From contig OZ007510.1 in assembly GCA_963931865.1 (NCBI GenBank), positions 11,929,981 to 11,993,980 of the forward strand: a stretch of 64,000 bases of DNA, in the 5' to 3' direction. The position numbers were made by a program, and so were the translations under genes. Shown here in pieces: positions 20,500 through 31,864 of this stretch. Origin of the DNA: Axinella damicornis (Eukaryota > Porifera > Demospongiae > Axinellida > Axinellidae). How positions within the stretch are numbered: position 1 is the stretch's first letter; every line of letters begins with the position of its first letter. Under the pieces are notes generated by a model. That model had not been told where the DNA came from and did no database searches. It saw nothing but the letters and a program-made list of their open reading frames with translations.

Positions 20500-23480
20500 C
20501 TATGTGATGTGGTCTCCTGGACTCGCATTTGTATTTTCACTGGCACCTTGTGAAGAAGATACAAAAGGTTCAGACGTTTCTTGCACACTTTCAAGACAAG
20601 AATCAGATTGCATGACATCTGAGTGTGAAGCTATGCCGCGAGTGTTATTCCTGGCAGAATAGATGCCGCCATCAACTGACCACAAAGTTGGATTACTCTC
20701 AGTGCAGGCAACAGTTTGAGTTGTAACATCCAGATTGTCGTTACTGCTACCTTCAGGCAGATACCCTTCCCTCCGCAGTGAAGTCGGAGTAGTGATTTCA
20801 GAGGGACTATTCCTGTCCTCCACTCGACTGTTGATGCTGTGTGTGGATGATCTGTTGATGCTGCCTGTGGATGATCTGTTGATGCTGTGTGTGGATGATC
20901 TAAATGTACCAGCTGGTTGTTCAGGAGTACCACTGCTCCCTTCAATATCTCTTCTGGATTCAACAGCTGCAGACTGACAGTCACTTGAATAAACTGGATC
21001 ATCAATATCTGATTCAGAATCTCGTACTTCAACTAACTGGACCTCTGCCTCATGAGCTGCATCCCTCCCCACACCAGGAAACTCTTGCTGCAACCTAAAG
21101 CAATCATGAACAGTTGAGATAAATACACCATATTATGCAGATGGGTTGCATGGCTGTATGGTATTACTGATAATGGGTGATTTAGACTACAATCTCACCT
21201 TGTAGTCACACCATCTAGCAGCTGATCACTATGTACGCTGCCTGTGCTGTTACCTAGGTTTCTATTAGCTTTTGTGTGTCTCTTCACATACCTATTATGG
21301 AATAGAGAGATCATATCAAAACACCAGCTCATGCACAGACACTGTTCAGAATATTACTAGCAGTTCAACAGTGGGACTCATTAGGTAGACGTACGATGCT
21401 GTAACATATGCACATACTTTGTAGCTTACCAAGTAAAAACAGTAACTATTGCAATCGCAATCATGCTCAAAAGAGCTACCAAAGCAGCAGCAATGATTGG
21501 AAGTTTTGCGGTACTCCCACTTCCTCCAGGATCAACCTGTTTCGAATCTCCTCTGTCTTGTCTTGTTGGTGTTGTTGTTGTTGTTGTTGTTGTCATCGTT
21601 CTTGTTGTTGTTGTTGTTGTTGTCATCGTTCTTGTTGTTGATGTCGTAGGTGGTGTTTCGGTAGTACTTGAGATTGCCGGTTCCAAATCCGCAATCATGG
21701 CTATAAGATCAGCAGATGAGTACCGGTATGGAGCTTCAATAATGGAGGGGTCAGTATCAAGATCCAATAATTTTGAGTCTATTACTATGATTGTAGTACC
21801 ATTTTGATCATGTTGACGTAGGAGCAAGTATCTGTCGTCAAATTCTAATAGAGGATCACATTGATTCGTGCAAGCTTTAGAGGACAGTTTATTTTGATGT
21901 GATGAGAAGAGTTCCAGGACGTACACACCATTTTCTCTGTCATTGTAAGCAAAATAGGTTTTGTTATGGGTGCCAAAGCACACCCCATCGGCAAACTCTG
22001 ACCCAGGAATGGTGAAGTTTTGAATGGCTCCCTGGCTCCACAGGCCATACAGAATATAAGAGACCGGTCCAACGTAGACAGCAAGGTGTACGTCAGGATT
22101 CGGGCAAATTATTGGCTTCCCTCTCTCGGCATATGTAGTCTGATTCACCACGTTCCCATGAATGAGATCGAAATATACCACTTCATGCTCACAGTAGGCT
22201 ATCAGTGTATAGTCACCAGCATAAGCTATGGTACATGCAGTAGACATTGCACTTGCTGTTAATGTCCCAATTGGACGAGTCCTAAATTCATGTGGGGTAA
22301 TTTCATAGACATTACTTCCCACTGTGAAGAACAGGTGCTTCTGGTCAGAAAAATCACCCAAGCTGATGAATATGACATTTGAGAGCAGATTTGAGAAGTC
22401 GTCAAGAGGTGTAGAAGTGGCAAAGCGCTGTGAAGTTGCCATGATTTGGGTCCGGTTCAGCATGATCTCATACACTACCAGATCACTACCCATGAGACAA
22501 ACGGCGTAAACACTCCTCAGGATAACAAACACACCCACAGGGTTACACCTGACATCATTCAGAGTTAGCGGAGCCACATGGTGTGCTCTGAGAACAAGTC
22601 CAGTACCATCATATTTGAAGTCCAGAATGCCAACGGCATTTTCCAATGGGACAAAAACAATGTACTGCCGTGAGATTGGAAATGTTTTCACCAGTACGTT
22701 TGGGCACCTCCTGAAATGTGGACCGCATCCAGATGAGAGGGTGTAATTCTGAAATGTGAATACTTGTTGCTGTTGACCAAGCTTTGGGACAACGGTGACG
22801 TCAACGCCAAATTCGGTAGCAGTAGCTGCTATCACATGTTCGTCCCTCACTGCAGTATGATTAAGTTCAATACTCAGATAATATGGCCAAAGATTCAGTT
22901 ATACAAAAACTCAGCTGGTTCGTACAGTGCAGCTCTAGCCCCGTCCACTTACATTTGGGTCTACTAACAACCACACCCTCCTTGCCAGTCCTTGGGTATG
23001 GTCCTTGGTACCTCCTTTATTAATTGTGCCTACTACATAAGCAGCTAGCCCCTTGGATCTGTAACTCAGTCCCATCCCAGTCTACTAGCAGTCCCACCCT
23101 CCTTGGATCTACTGTATCAGCAACCACACCCTCCTCTGGTCTACTATATACATAGCGCGCGCATGTTATCAGCCCCACCTTCCTTGGGTCTACTAGCAGC
23201 CCCACCCTCCTTGGGTCTATTATATTAGCAGCGCCACTATATTCTTAGATCTACTATCAGCCTTACCCTCCCATATGATCTCACACAAAGGCCACTAGCT
23301 AGGTCTAGAATGAATGTGCGCAATCATAGGAACACAAAGTTGCCAGACAATCACATCGCAAATCCTTACATGCTGTAACTATCTGTTTACTAAGAGAGAC
23401 ACAAAACAAACCGCACTTGCAGTAGTGAGTGCAAGGGCCGTCGTGATCAGGACCGATTTCAGGATCCGCGCAGAAGACAT
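20500..23480 (-). CDS. receptor B, single-pass membrane protein
   Basis: The main exon (about 22852-21430) encodes a beta-propeller-like ectodomain with the family motifs YIVFVPLE, CPNPDVHLAVY, YGLWSQ, YNDRENGVYVLE and CDPLLEFDDRYLLLR. A Thr-rich stalk built on a GTTGTT microsatellite and a helix (IAAALVALLSMIAIAIVTVF) follow. The apparent TAA is inside the donor GTAAGC, and the phase-2 join goes to the tail exon 21094-20500 (stop at 20502-20500). The tail is acidic and Ser-rich with three copies of an STHSINRS-type repeat. The start exon is unsure. An ATG at 23480 gives a good signal peptide (MSSARILKSVLITTALALT) with TATATAAG just upstream, but no strong donor in the needed phase is seen. 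The ectodomain exon may start at 22852 or a little upstream. Ligand unknown. Confidence 0.7.
21560..21645. repeat. TTG microsatellite encoding the Thr-rich stalk of receptor B
   Basis: Two (TTG)n blocks separated by TCATCGTTC read on the minus strand as poly-Thr runs broken by Arg-Thr-Met, inside the receptor B frame. Length changes of 3 bp would keep the frame and lengthen or shorten a probably O-glycosylated stalk. Confidence 0.9.
22960..23285. repeat. degenerate minisatellite upstream of receptor B main exon
   Basis: Irregular repeats of about 27-30 bp built on CACCCTCCTTGGGTCTACTA. They probably lie in the first intron of receptor B. No coding frame. Confidence 0.75.
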
Positions 23481-23964
23481 TGCAGGAGTTATTTCCGACT
23501 TATATATGGTGGCGGTCAACAGACAGCGAGTAATAGATCATGTGATAGCCGCGGTATGCACCGCCCTCAGCTGATCAGCAATTACACTATTCATGAGCCG
23601 TGTATAGCTGGTCTATCAGCCCTACGATGGGGTGCAAATGTCTGTCCATGGGGGTACAAATGTAATGCTAAGTATAATGACATAACGTTCCTGTTGAAGT
23701 ACCCCTGGCTGCAGACCCATATCAACCCCAGTGTGTGTCCAGTATCGCGAGTAGGGATACTGGAAGCAATCTGCACTGGGGTTGGTTCTGGCCCAAGTCT
23801 ATGATAGGCTTAGCTGGTGGAGTTGGGATAATAGTCGTTATTGGTTGCCTGCTGCTGTACCCTTGTAACTTCAACGCTGAAATCTGTAATGTAAAAATGT
23901 GTGTAAATGGAAGTGCAGCACCATGCAGTGAACACATTGTACAACAAATGGAGGGCTGAAATCT

Positions 23965-26181
23965 TCATCTGTCTTCACACACATCTCTTGGCATGTTGTT
24001 GTTGTCATTGTTGCCACTCTGCTCATTCCTGTCACGTATTGTGTAAGGCAGGGGTACGCTGTGTCCAGTAACAACATTAAATTTTGGGCTAGTGTCTTGA
24101 GCTTGAGTAGGTGAAGGTAAACGTTCTTCTGTTGCATCCACTCCACTGGATTCAGTCTCGGGATCTAGCCTATAGTGAGACAGGGGTATCATGAACTTAT
24201 TATCAAGATACGTAGAAAACTAATGATGGGGGGGTTAACATGATTGCATTAACATTGCCTACTTACTATTCTTATGAGTATTCTCCAGGCTCATTTGGCT
24301 GATACAGGGTATGTTGGGTTTTTGTGCTAGGCCTGGGAATCAGGCTAGAATCACTTTACTTGGCACAAATTTTGCGTTCACTAAGCTGAAGTCACATGTT
24401 ATGTTCAGTTATAACATACTGGTTTCTGACATCTTGCAGCAGTGACAAACGATCACCAACTCGAACCTCCTCATTACTATTCACTCGTTTCCAAACTTTC
24501 CATCTTGTTGTAAGAAAGGATATAAACTGAGTGTATAAAATTCATGAATACAAGAATGATTGGCATTACAATTTAATGACGCAACAGGATGTGTTGCTGG
24601 TATAGTCAGGAATGCATAATTATGAATAACAGTATTTGCTTCAACTTACCTGTAAAGTAGTATTATTACGACAGCCAGTGCCCCAATAAGGACAAATACC
24701 GCTGGAAGTAATAGCCAGTACAATGCATGCCCAGCTTCTAAAGTGTTTTCAGTTGTGGGTGTATCATCAATTCGTGGATTCAGAGCGTAAATCACTGCGA
24801 TCGTATCTGCTGTCACGTGCTCTTCAATTATCACAGAGTAATTTTCAGCTGTGTCAATGATTCTCAATGTGGCAGCACCTTGTCGTTCACGTATAGCCAA
24901 GTATCTGCTCTCAAAGACGAGCAAAGGGTCACAGTAGGAGAAGTTAAGGCAGCCACCAGATGACAACTGCTTGAAAGCAGACGTGCTCACATCAAACAAA
25001 AACACACCATCCTGTTTGTCACTGTAAGCAAACAAAGAATTGTTTTCCGGACCAGTGAAGCAGACTCCTGTGTCAAAGTGTGAGCTTGGGATTCTGAATT
25101 CGGCTAGGTTATTGGTTTTCTGGCTCCATAGGCCATATCAAATACGAGAATCTCTTTCATTTACTGCAAGACGTACATCTGGATTGGGGCACACGTACGG
25201 ATGCCTTACAGCTGAAAAGGTAGCATTGACTACACTTTTTTCACCAATGTCGAAGTACATGTAAGATACAGCATTGTTAAGGCAGTCAGCAATCAGTATA
25301 CCATCCCTTGTGTAGACTATAGAATGTACGTCACATCCATAACCATCGAATGATATGCCTCCTGGCCCTCCTATTATGGAGTAGGGAGGAATGAGAAAGG
25401 GACTAACTTGATACAGAGAAGATCCCTTTGCAAAATATATCCACTTTTCAAATGAATTGTTTCCATAACTGACATAGACGAAGTTTGAGAGATTGTTGGA
25501 ATTCCCGACTAGAACATTCAAGTGTGATGTTTGATTGACCCATGAATTCTCAATCATGCTCCGATTCAATGTTAGGTTATGCCCATTCAACATTCTTCCA
25601 CTCAGGCAAAGTAAGTAAAATGTCTCTGGGTTTAGCATGAAGATACCGATTGGGTCACAACCCAACTCAACTGTATGCTTCTTGTGGAAACTGAGTTCAA
25701 AACCATTGTAGTGGAAGTCAAGCACGCAAATTCCCCTCTCTACTGGAAGCAAAACAATATGTTGACTTGTAGTATTAGAAGTCAGTGGATAACTAGCCAC
25801 TGCAAGATCTCGTTGGCACCTTGACAAACAATCCATGGCTGGAGAGAGAAATCTAGGCTCCAGGATACTGTAATTTCCCTTTCTGGACAGTACTGAAATA
25901 ACAGTACCAGTTGAAGTGTTTGTTGCTGTGATCACATGCTCATCCCTTGGTGAATGCTGTGGATCTGAAAAGGAATGAAGAAGGCATGGTTACGTGTAAC
26001 GTTGCAAACTTGTGAACTAGCTGAGCCCCACCTGGGCGTAACCTTGGCGGCGCTAAGCGCCAGTCATTTTCTTTTAATGCAGACTCTATAGAATATTGAT
26101 CACCTCACCTACGCTCACGGTAAGCGGTGTCAAAGTAGCAGTAACTAGCAGAGTTAGAATACAGCAGTTGAAGCCAGACAT
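23965..26181 (-). CDS. receptor C, in-frame TGA at codon 300, possible pseudogene
   Basis: Exon 1 (26181-26109) encodes a signal peptide (MSGFNCCILTLLVTATLTPL). Its phase-1 donor joins exon 2 (25964-24650), which carries the ectodomain and the helix (LLLPAVFVLIGALAVVIILLY). The TAA after the helix lies in GTAAGT. A phase-2 join leads to the tail exon 24169-23965, starting RLDPETESSG. The spliced length is 530 codons plus stop. At 25140-25138 the frame reads TGA directly before the conserved YGLWSQ motif, where paralogues have Gln or Leu. The same frame continues intact for another 230 codons with all family motifs. Splice sites, start and promoter look sound. It may be a new pseudogene, a read-through codon, an RNA-edited site or a base error. 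Confidence 0.7.
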
Positions 26182-26403
26182 TTTGCAGTCATGATCAACC
26201 ATACGGCCAACGGCAATTATTGCGCAATAGCTCAATGACAGCGTCACACAACCCGGGAATTCCCCTATAGGCGCCTTATATAATTATCTAGACAAGTACA
26301 TGTATACAACGAACAAAGCGAAAGTCTAAGAGAACGAGTAAAGTAAGAGTTTGAGAGCTCCAGCTCTGCCGTAGCTAGATAACTACCAGCGTGGAGAAGA
26401 ATC
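26182..26403. promoter_or_regulatory. bidirectional promoter of receptors C and D
   Basis: 222 bp separate the divergent start codons. TTATATAA at 26277-26284 is palindromic and gives a TATA-like box on both strands (TTATATAAGG toward C, TTATATAATT toward D). It lies about 95 nt before the C start and 120 nt before the D start. This is inferred from motif and geometry; no transcript data. Confidence 0.55.
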
Positions 26404-29400
26404 ATGGCGATATCAGCAGGACTGGGAGCTCTCGTCTGTCTTCTGATGTTAACTATAGTACAGACGGCACACGTACATACGCTATCAACGGGTAAGGAAG
26501 GTTTAGCACTGTAGTAGTATCTATATCTATGGTATTAGGGATCACTGGACATCCCCTCTCCATTATGAGTTTGATTTTGGCTGCGAGTGTCTGTGTACCC
26601 TTTCTTGAGTACTCCAGCTCTTTGCTAGCTAGCTATGCCTTTGTGAAGAAAACTTTGTTACGGCAAATATTATTTAGGGGTAGAATTCAGACTCAAGGTG
26701 CAGAATGCTAGCTGAAATTGAACCAACTCTCTGCCCTGTGGTGCAAAATAGGCAGTTGGAGGCCGGTCATGCGAACTGCATGGAGTTTGTCGGAATAGTC
26801 CACTGTAGTGAATTTTAACAACGGTAGTGGATTGCTGGCCCTACCGTATAGCTAGGAACGAGAAGCTAGAGAGAGCTGATTGTGCCAGGTGCAACAGCAG
26901 AAGGTTGCTCTATCTAGCGGTGGAGAATACTTCCTATAGATGAGCACTGGCATGCACTGGTAAGTTTTCTGTCAGAATTGCCCTTATATGGCATCCTCCA
27001 ATTACATGGAGGTATTGTGCAGTGAAGAGTCTTTGGATGCCGGACCGGGAAGCGATGAGAACTTGTTTGGCCAATTTGTTTCTCAGCTAATGTTCGTAAA
27101 CAGAAGCTGTTCATATGATGCAAGTCACTAGCTATATGGTATCTCTACTCTAATAATTATCAAGTACACCAATTTTTGTTTCACTTTCAGATGTCTCGCA
27201 AGCTTGTGTAGATGAGTTCCTGGTCACCACTGAGAACAAATCAGCGGGAGTAGAGGTGTCCATATTTGCCAGAGACAATAGTGGCAGCTCCTATCAAATG
27301 CACACTACTCAACTAATCAGTTATCGCTTCCTTTCATCCGAGTGTGGAGTTAACAACTTTCGTTGTCAGAACCTTTTAGTTATTTCGTCAGAGCTGAGTC
27401 CAACCACAACCCAATACATTGTATTTGTTCCTCTGATTGATGGATTGCTGCTTCTTGACCTGAGATACAATGGTGTGCAGCTAGCCTTGTCTGACTATCA
27501 CATAATTGACATACAGAACCTTGGCTGTAGTCCTATATCCTCCTTCCAAATCCTCAGAAGCGCTTACACTGTTTGTCTAGGGCTCAGAACACGATATCTT
27601 ACCATCCTTGAGGTAGTGTTGAACACTACCTCTCTCAGTAACACCCATATTACAGGTCCCCTCATTCGGTTCCACGGTCTGGAAGACCCACCAAGGGTCA
27701 CCAATTTCGAATACCTCCCTCTTCCGCAGTATAGTCTGTACCATGTATATTTTTCAACATCACGGTACTTGTATGCATTGGATCCACGATCTTATATCTC
27801 TCTTGACATTGGAGAGTTGGCTAACTGTGATTCTGTAGCTTCTCTTGCATATGCAAAGGACGAAATACTGATTGCGTACTGTAATGACAACTCTGCAGTT
27901 TATTTCGATCTTGCGCTTCAAGACTGGAGAAATCAGACAGCGTATTCTGAGAGGGGGCAACCATTCATTTGCCCAAATCCAGATATACACCTTGCTGTCT
28001 ACCCAACTTCTTACATACAGTACGGATTGTGGAGTCAGAACACCCTTGAAAACTTCAACATTCCTGGGTTGGAGTTCGACTCTGGGATATGTTTTGGCAC
28101 GCAGAATAAAACCTTCTTTGCTTACAATGACAGAGAAGATGGTGTGTACGTTCTGGAACCTGCCACATTCCACCAGATACAGCTGTCTTCTGAAGGTTGC
28201 CTGAACCAATGCGACCCTCTGTTAGTGTTTGACAACAGGTACTTGGTTCTGCGTGAACACTATCAAAATGATGCCGCTGCGATAGTAATGGATTCGAAAA
28301 AGAACTTCTCTAGAATAATAACTGCTCAACACACTCGGGCTGACCTGCTAACACTCTTGGTTGCAACTGGTAGCCGTATCTCTTGCAGCATTGCAACAAC
28401 TCCATCATTGCCACCGCCAACAGGACCAGTCCTACCGCCATCCTTCAGTGTGGGATCTACAGCTGCAGTTGCTGTTGGAGTCATTGTCCTCCTCTTGATA
28501 TTGTTGTTATCGGGTTTGATCGTTGTTGCTATTGTTGTTCGCAGAAAGATTCCAAGGTAAGGTCCTTTCCACATTCTATATAGCTACAGTTGACGACATA
28601 CAGTAGTTATTTTGTTAATTGTTGCCTTCAATAGATGCACTAGAACTCACACCTCCACTGCTGAGACTGGAGAGGACTCAAACATAAAGATACATGTACC
28701 AGGAGTGAGTGTTCCTGATCCAAGGGAATCCAGTGCTGAAGCTCCTGACAGGAATGTTACTAGCCTCAAGGGCGCTAGCGGTGTGAATAGTTCCAGTGTC
28801 ACGCCTACTGTTGTTCACGCAACTGGACCAGAATATCTAAGACTGCTGGAACCAAATCAGGTTTATCCCAGCAAGGCAGTCTGTGAAGGTGATGCTGATC
28901 ATAATGTTACTGTTGCTGAGGAGAGAGCCAAGGAAGACATTTCCACCAGGTATGTGAAGGCCAATACAGTACAAATACCTTGTCTAAGGATAACCACAAT
29001 TTGCTCTAATATAATTATGACTTCTAGATCTTGTGAAAAAATTTGCTGACTCATATGCTCTTGATATGCAAGTAAACAAGCATTATGAGTGACCTCGGTA
29101 TAGTATCTTAGTTCTAGTTCTGTATAATTATTTGAAGTCATAAAAACAATCCATGAGAGCCAAGGAATTGATATTATGTAGGAGCGGAGAAATCCAATAT
29201 GGCAGCTCCTTACCTCATAATATATTACAAGAAAGAGTCTGTGATTACATAACGTCAGCCGCTATGCGCCAAAACATGTTTACTGTAGGATGTGATTTCG
29301 TTCGGTTCCCAGACCTCTTGCTGACCCATGCACCATCTTGCTGACCCATGCACCATTTATACTAAATTCATGAGCCGTGACTTGACTATTAACGTCATGA

Positions 29401-30715
29401 AATCCATCAACATGACTGTAGTTATTGTAATACTAAGAATACGTTGTATTCTTAGTATTACAATAACTACATGTATTATGTAGTGCCAAGTCATCACTCT
29501 GTCGTCATAACAAATGATTGCCCATATTCTGAATACTATAGGTATTAGATATGAAACTGATTGCCTACCATGTTTAATCATTATTAAGTATGCTGTAAAC
29601 ACATGCACTGCATCAGAACACTATACTAGTGAAGCCATTGGGGGGCGAGTCTGAGGGCATGGACCTGCAGGACATGGAACAGTTGCATGTACATTAAGAG
29701 CAGGAAGTAACGCTTTAGGATGTGCATGTGTGGAACAGTTACTTCATTCAGTTCAATTACTGTTGCTGTTGCACGGACTGCCTGACACCAGTCTCTCTTG
29801 CTCAGTCATCCGCTATGGCCTTGTTGAGGCAGACTGTTGTTCATAGTTCGTGTCTCAGTCAGACAGTCTCTGGCACACATCTATCCTTCAGCTGCCTATG
29901 ATAGGATCAAGGATGGCCTGAGGAAATTATGCTCAAATTATTCTCCTCAAATTATTCTCCATCCAATTATGATGGAAAGTCAGATGAATTGGTGTTTGCC
30001 TCATTCCCAGGCTACTTTCAGGAGGAGAAACATGTGATCCTAGTCTAGGAATGACACCAGCCACGTACCTTCTATGATTTGCTGACACACTACACAACTA
30101 ATTATTATTGCGTGAGTGCAAGGGCTATGCATCGCATGATATATAGCCCGCGCATGCCTGCAATAACTAGTTTGTGCATGATGAGGTGCCAATATATCAT
30201 ACTGGCATAATTGCATGTAGTCAGTGCCATATAGACTCTATTTTATTGGCATAGAACTTCTAGGGTGTCATGCAGCAATATCAGAAAATGTTCTAAGGTG
30301 CAAAATGTCATGAACTAACTCTCTTTAAAATACTGCTGCTAAACTGGTTGACCATGCCTCTTTTCCATCGAATACATGGCCTTGTCCTCAATGTCCTGAT
30401 CTTGTGAGTACGTCTTACTGCTTGTTTATGACCAAAAGCCTGGAATGCTGAAGGAATTTTGCGTTAATTTTGTGCATGAGCACACATACATGAAAATTGC
30501 AGCACTTGAAATTTTAACTAACAAACACACATTTCCTGTCACTCCCTGATGATGGCATGTTATGTCACACACAGCTGGTATCATTTATTTCCTCTACTCT
30601 GATTTGCAGCTGGATCACTGTTATTATGTGCCTACACATGTGCCCCTGTGGCCTGATGTCACACATAATTATATTGACCTTCACACACACACCCACACAC
30701 ACACACACACGCACG

Positions 30716-30758
<43 letters not shown>

Positions 30759-31293
30759 CAGGGAAGAGCATGAAGTGGACATGAGGGACAGTGATCCTTC
30801 AGATTCGCAGCCACTACCATTAAACAATCCAACATTGAGGACACTAGTACTGCCGGAAGAGTTGGTTGGCGATGATGGACCTGGGAATGAAGTCCCACCT
30901 GTGTTGCCTGCAGAATCATGCACAGGAAGAAGTGGAGCAAAGATTCAGTCCCCTAGCCACGAACCAGCTGCTTATCCTCAAGTTTTACAGCTTACACTCT
31001 CTCTCAACAGCTCCGCTAATTCGATTAGCTCCGACCGCTCAGAATCATCCCATGCTACAACTGGCCATGAGAGTGGGGATGAGCAATCCCCTGAACCAGA
31101 AAACGAATCGGATCGTGAATTGCACTCTGATGATCACCTCCTTCCTGGAACTACTCCACGCGTCCCACCACTGAAAGTGAAACATGCCATTCGGAACAAC
31201 AAGCGGCATAGGAGGAGGGGAGAAGCCTTGAACAATGATTACCAGAACTTAAACACTCAAATTGCTCAAGAGGATTCATGTACTGATGACTGA
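26404..31293 (+). CDS. receptor D, single-pass membrane protein, complete
   Basis: Four exons: 26404-26491 (signal peptide MAISAGLGALVCLLMLTIVQ, phase 1), 27191-28556 (ectodomain and helix), 28635-28949 and 30762-31293 (tail, phase-2 introns). Total is 766 codons. The ectodomain has the family motifs YIVFVPL, CPNPDIHLAVY, YGLWSQ, YNDREDGVYVLE and CDPLLVFDNRYLVLR, suggesting repeated beta-sheet blades (inference). The helix (AVAVGVIVLLLILLLSGLIVV) is followed by RRKIPR. The apparent TAA at 28558 is within the donor GTAAGG. The tail is about 280 residues, acidic and Ser/Pro-rich, with YLRLLEPNQVYP and a basic patch NNKRHRRRG near the end. It is not similar to the tails of A, B or C. No recognised signalling domain. 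Best intact model of the family here. Confidence 0.8.
29419..29471. repeat. perfect hairpin in receptor D intron
   Basis: 25-bp arms (GTAGTTATTGTAATACTAAG... and its exact complement) around a 3-bp loop. It could be a tiny palindromic element or a structured intron RNA. I see no evidence for a microRNA beyond the fold. Confidence 0.85.
30681..30761. repeat. (AC)n tract abutting the last splice acceptor of receptor D
   Basis: A long CA dinucleotide run with two GCACGC interruptions takes the place of the polypyrimidine tract. It ends in CAGCAG, a tandem NAGNAG acceptor; either AG keeps the frame, adding or omitting one Ser. Confidence 0.9.
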
Positions 31294-31640
31294 AATAATA
31301 TAATTCTTCCAGTTAACATTGTGTTCCCTCAAAAGCTGGTGTTCGTTTTCAGTGGCATATGTTTGGGTGACCCCCTTTTAATAATTATTCAATATTTACT
31401 TGCAGTTTAAATTTCTCAACCATAATATGCATGTCCCCATAATTATATATGTGCACAGCCAATGTTTTGCAGTCCAATCAGATGTCATAACTTTCTGGGC
31501 ATCATGCATGCAAGTTTTAGTAATGGATGCCATCAATCACAAAAGCTGTTGCAGTTGCAGCCTTACTGACAACACAAGGTTATAAACTCCTCCATGCAAT
31601 GATGTGATTGAGTACATTCCAGGATGCGCAGTCAGGTATT

Positions 31641-31738
31641 AGTCTCGGTCCCAGCCCAAACCAACCCCAGGGTCCATTATCACACACGGGGAACTGGAAG
31701 AGGTCGACACTGGGGTTGGTTTGGGTGTGGCCGAGACT
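31641..31738. mobile_element. short AGTCTCG-type MITE
   Basis: Ends AGTCTCGGTCCCAGCCCAAA and TTTGGGTGTGGCCGAGACT are inverted, with inner CCAACCCCAG/CTGGGGTTGG. Flanking aggtat occurs on both sides. Similar CAACCCCAG fragments occur near 23720-23790 and 44430. Confidence 0.7.
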
Positions 31739-31864
31739 AGTGAGGTATAGGCATGATGTAACACCCCTTGGGCTTGCGCACTCAGGTCTGGCTGTACTGT
31801 GTCCTAGACTAGCTGTAAAGATGAACATAATGTGATGGTAATTGAAAGACTAACTGAAAGGATT

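Larger units (their letters stand above)
15568..21183. repeat. right copy of the tandem segmental duplication
   Basis: Counterpart of 5008-14648. It lacks the insertions at 5136, 7169, 7361 and 9618 and has a single minisatellite unit, but it has its own element at 18463-18796. It probably represents the ancestral position, because only here is the receptor tail exon joined to its ectodomain exon. 15700-16350 is not shared with the left copy and contains no gene I can support. Confidence 0.85.

Noticed and set aside
23499..23506. TATATAAG as the TATA box of receptor B
   Set aside because: It is only about 20 nt from the proposed ATG, so transcription would begin near or inside the start codon; left as a note, not called as a promoter.
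24646..25035. A separate short gene downstream of receptor C
   Set aside because: It is in the same frame as 25138-25935 and carries the expected next motifs, so it is the continuation past one TGA.
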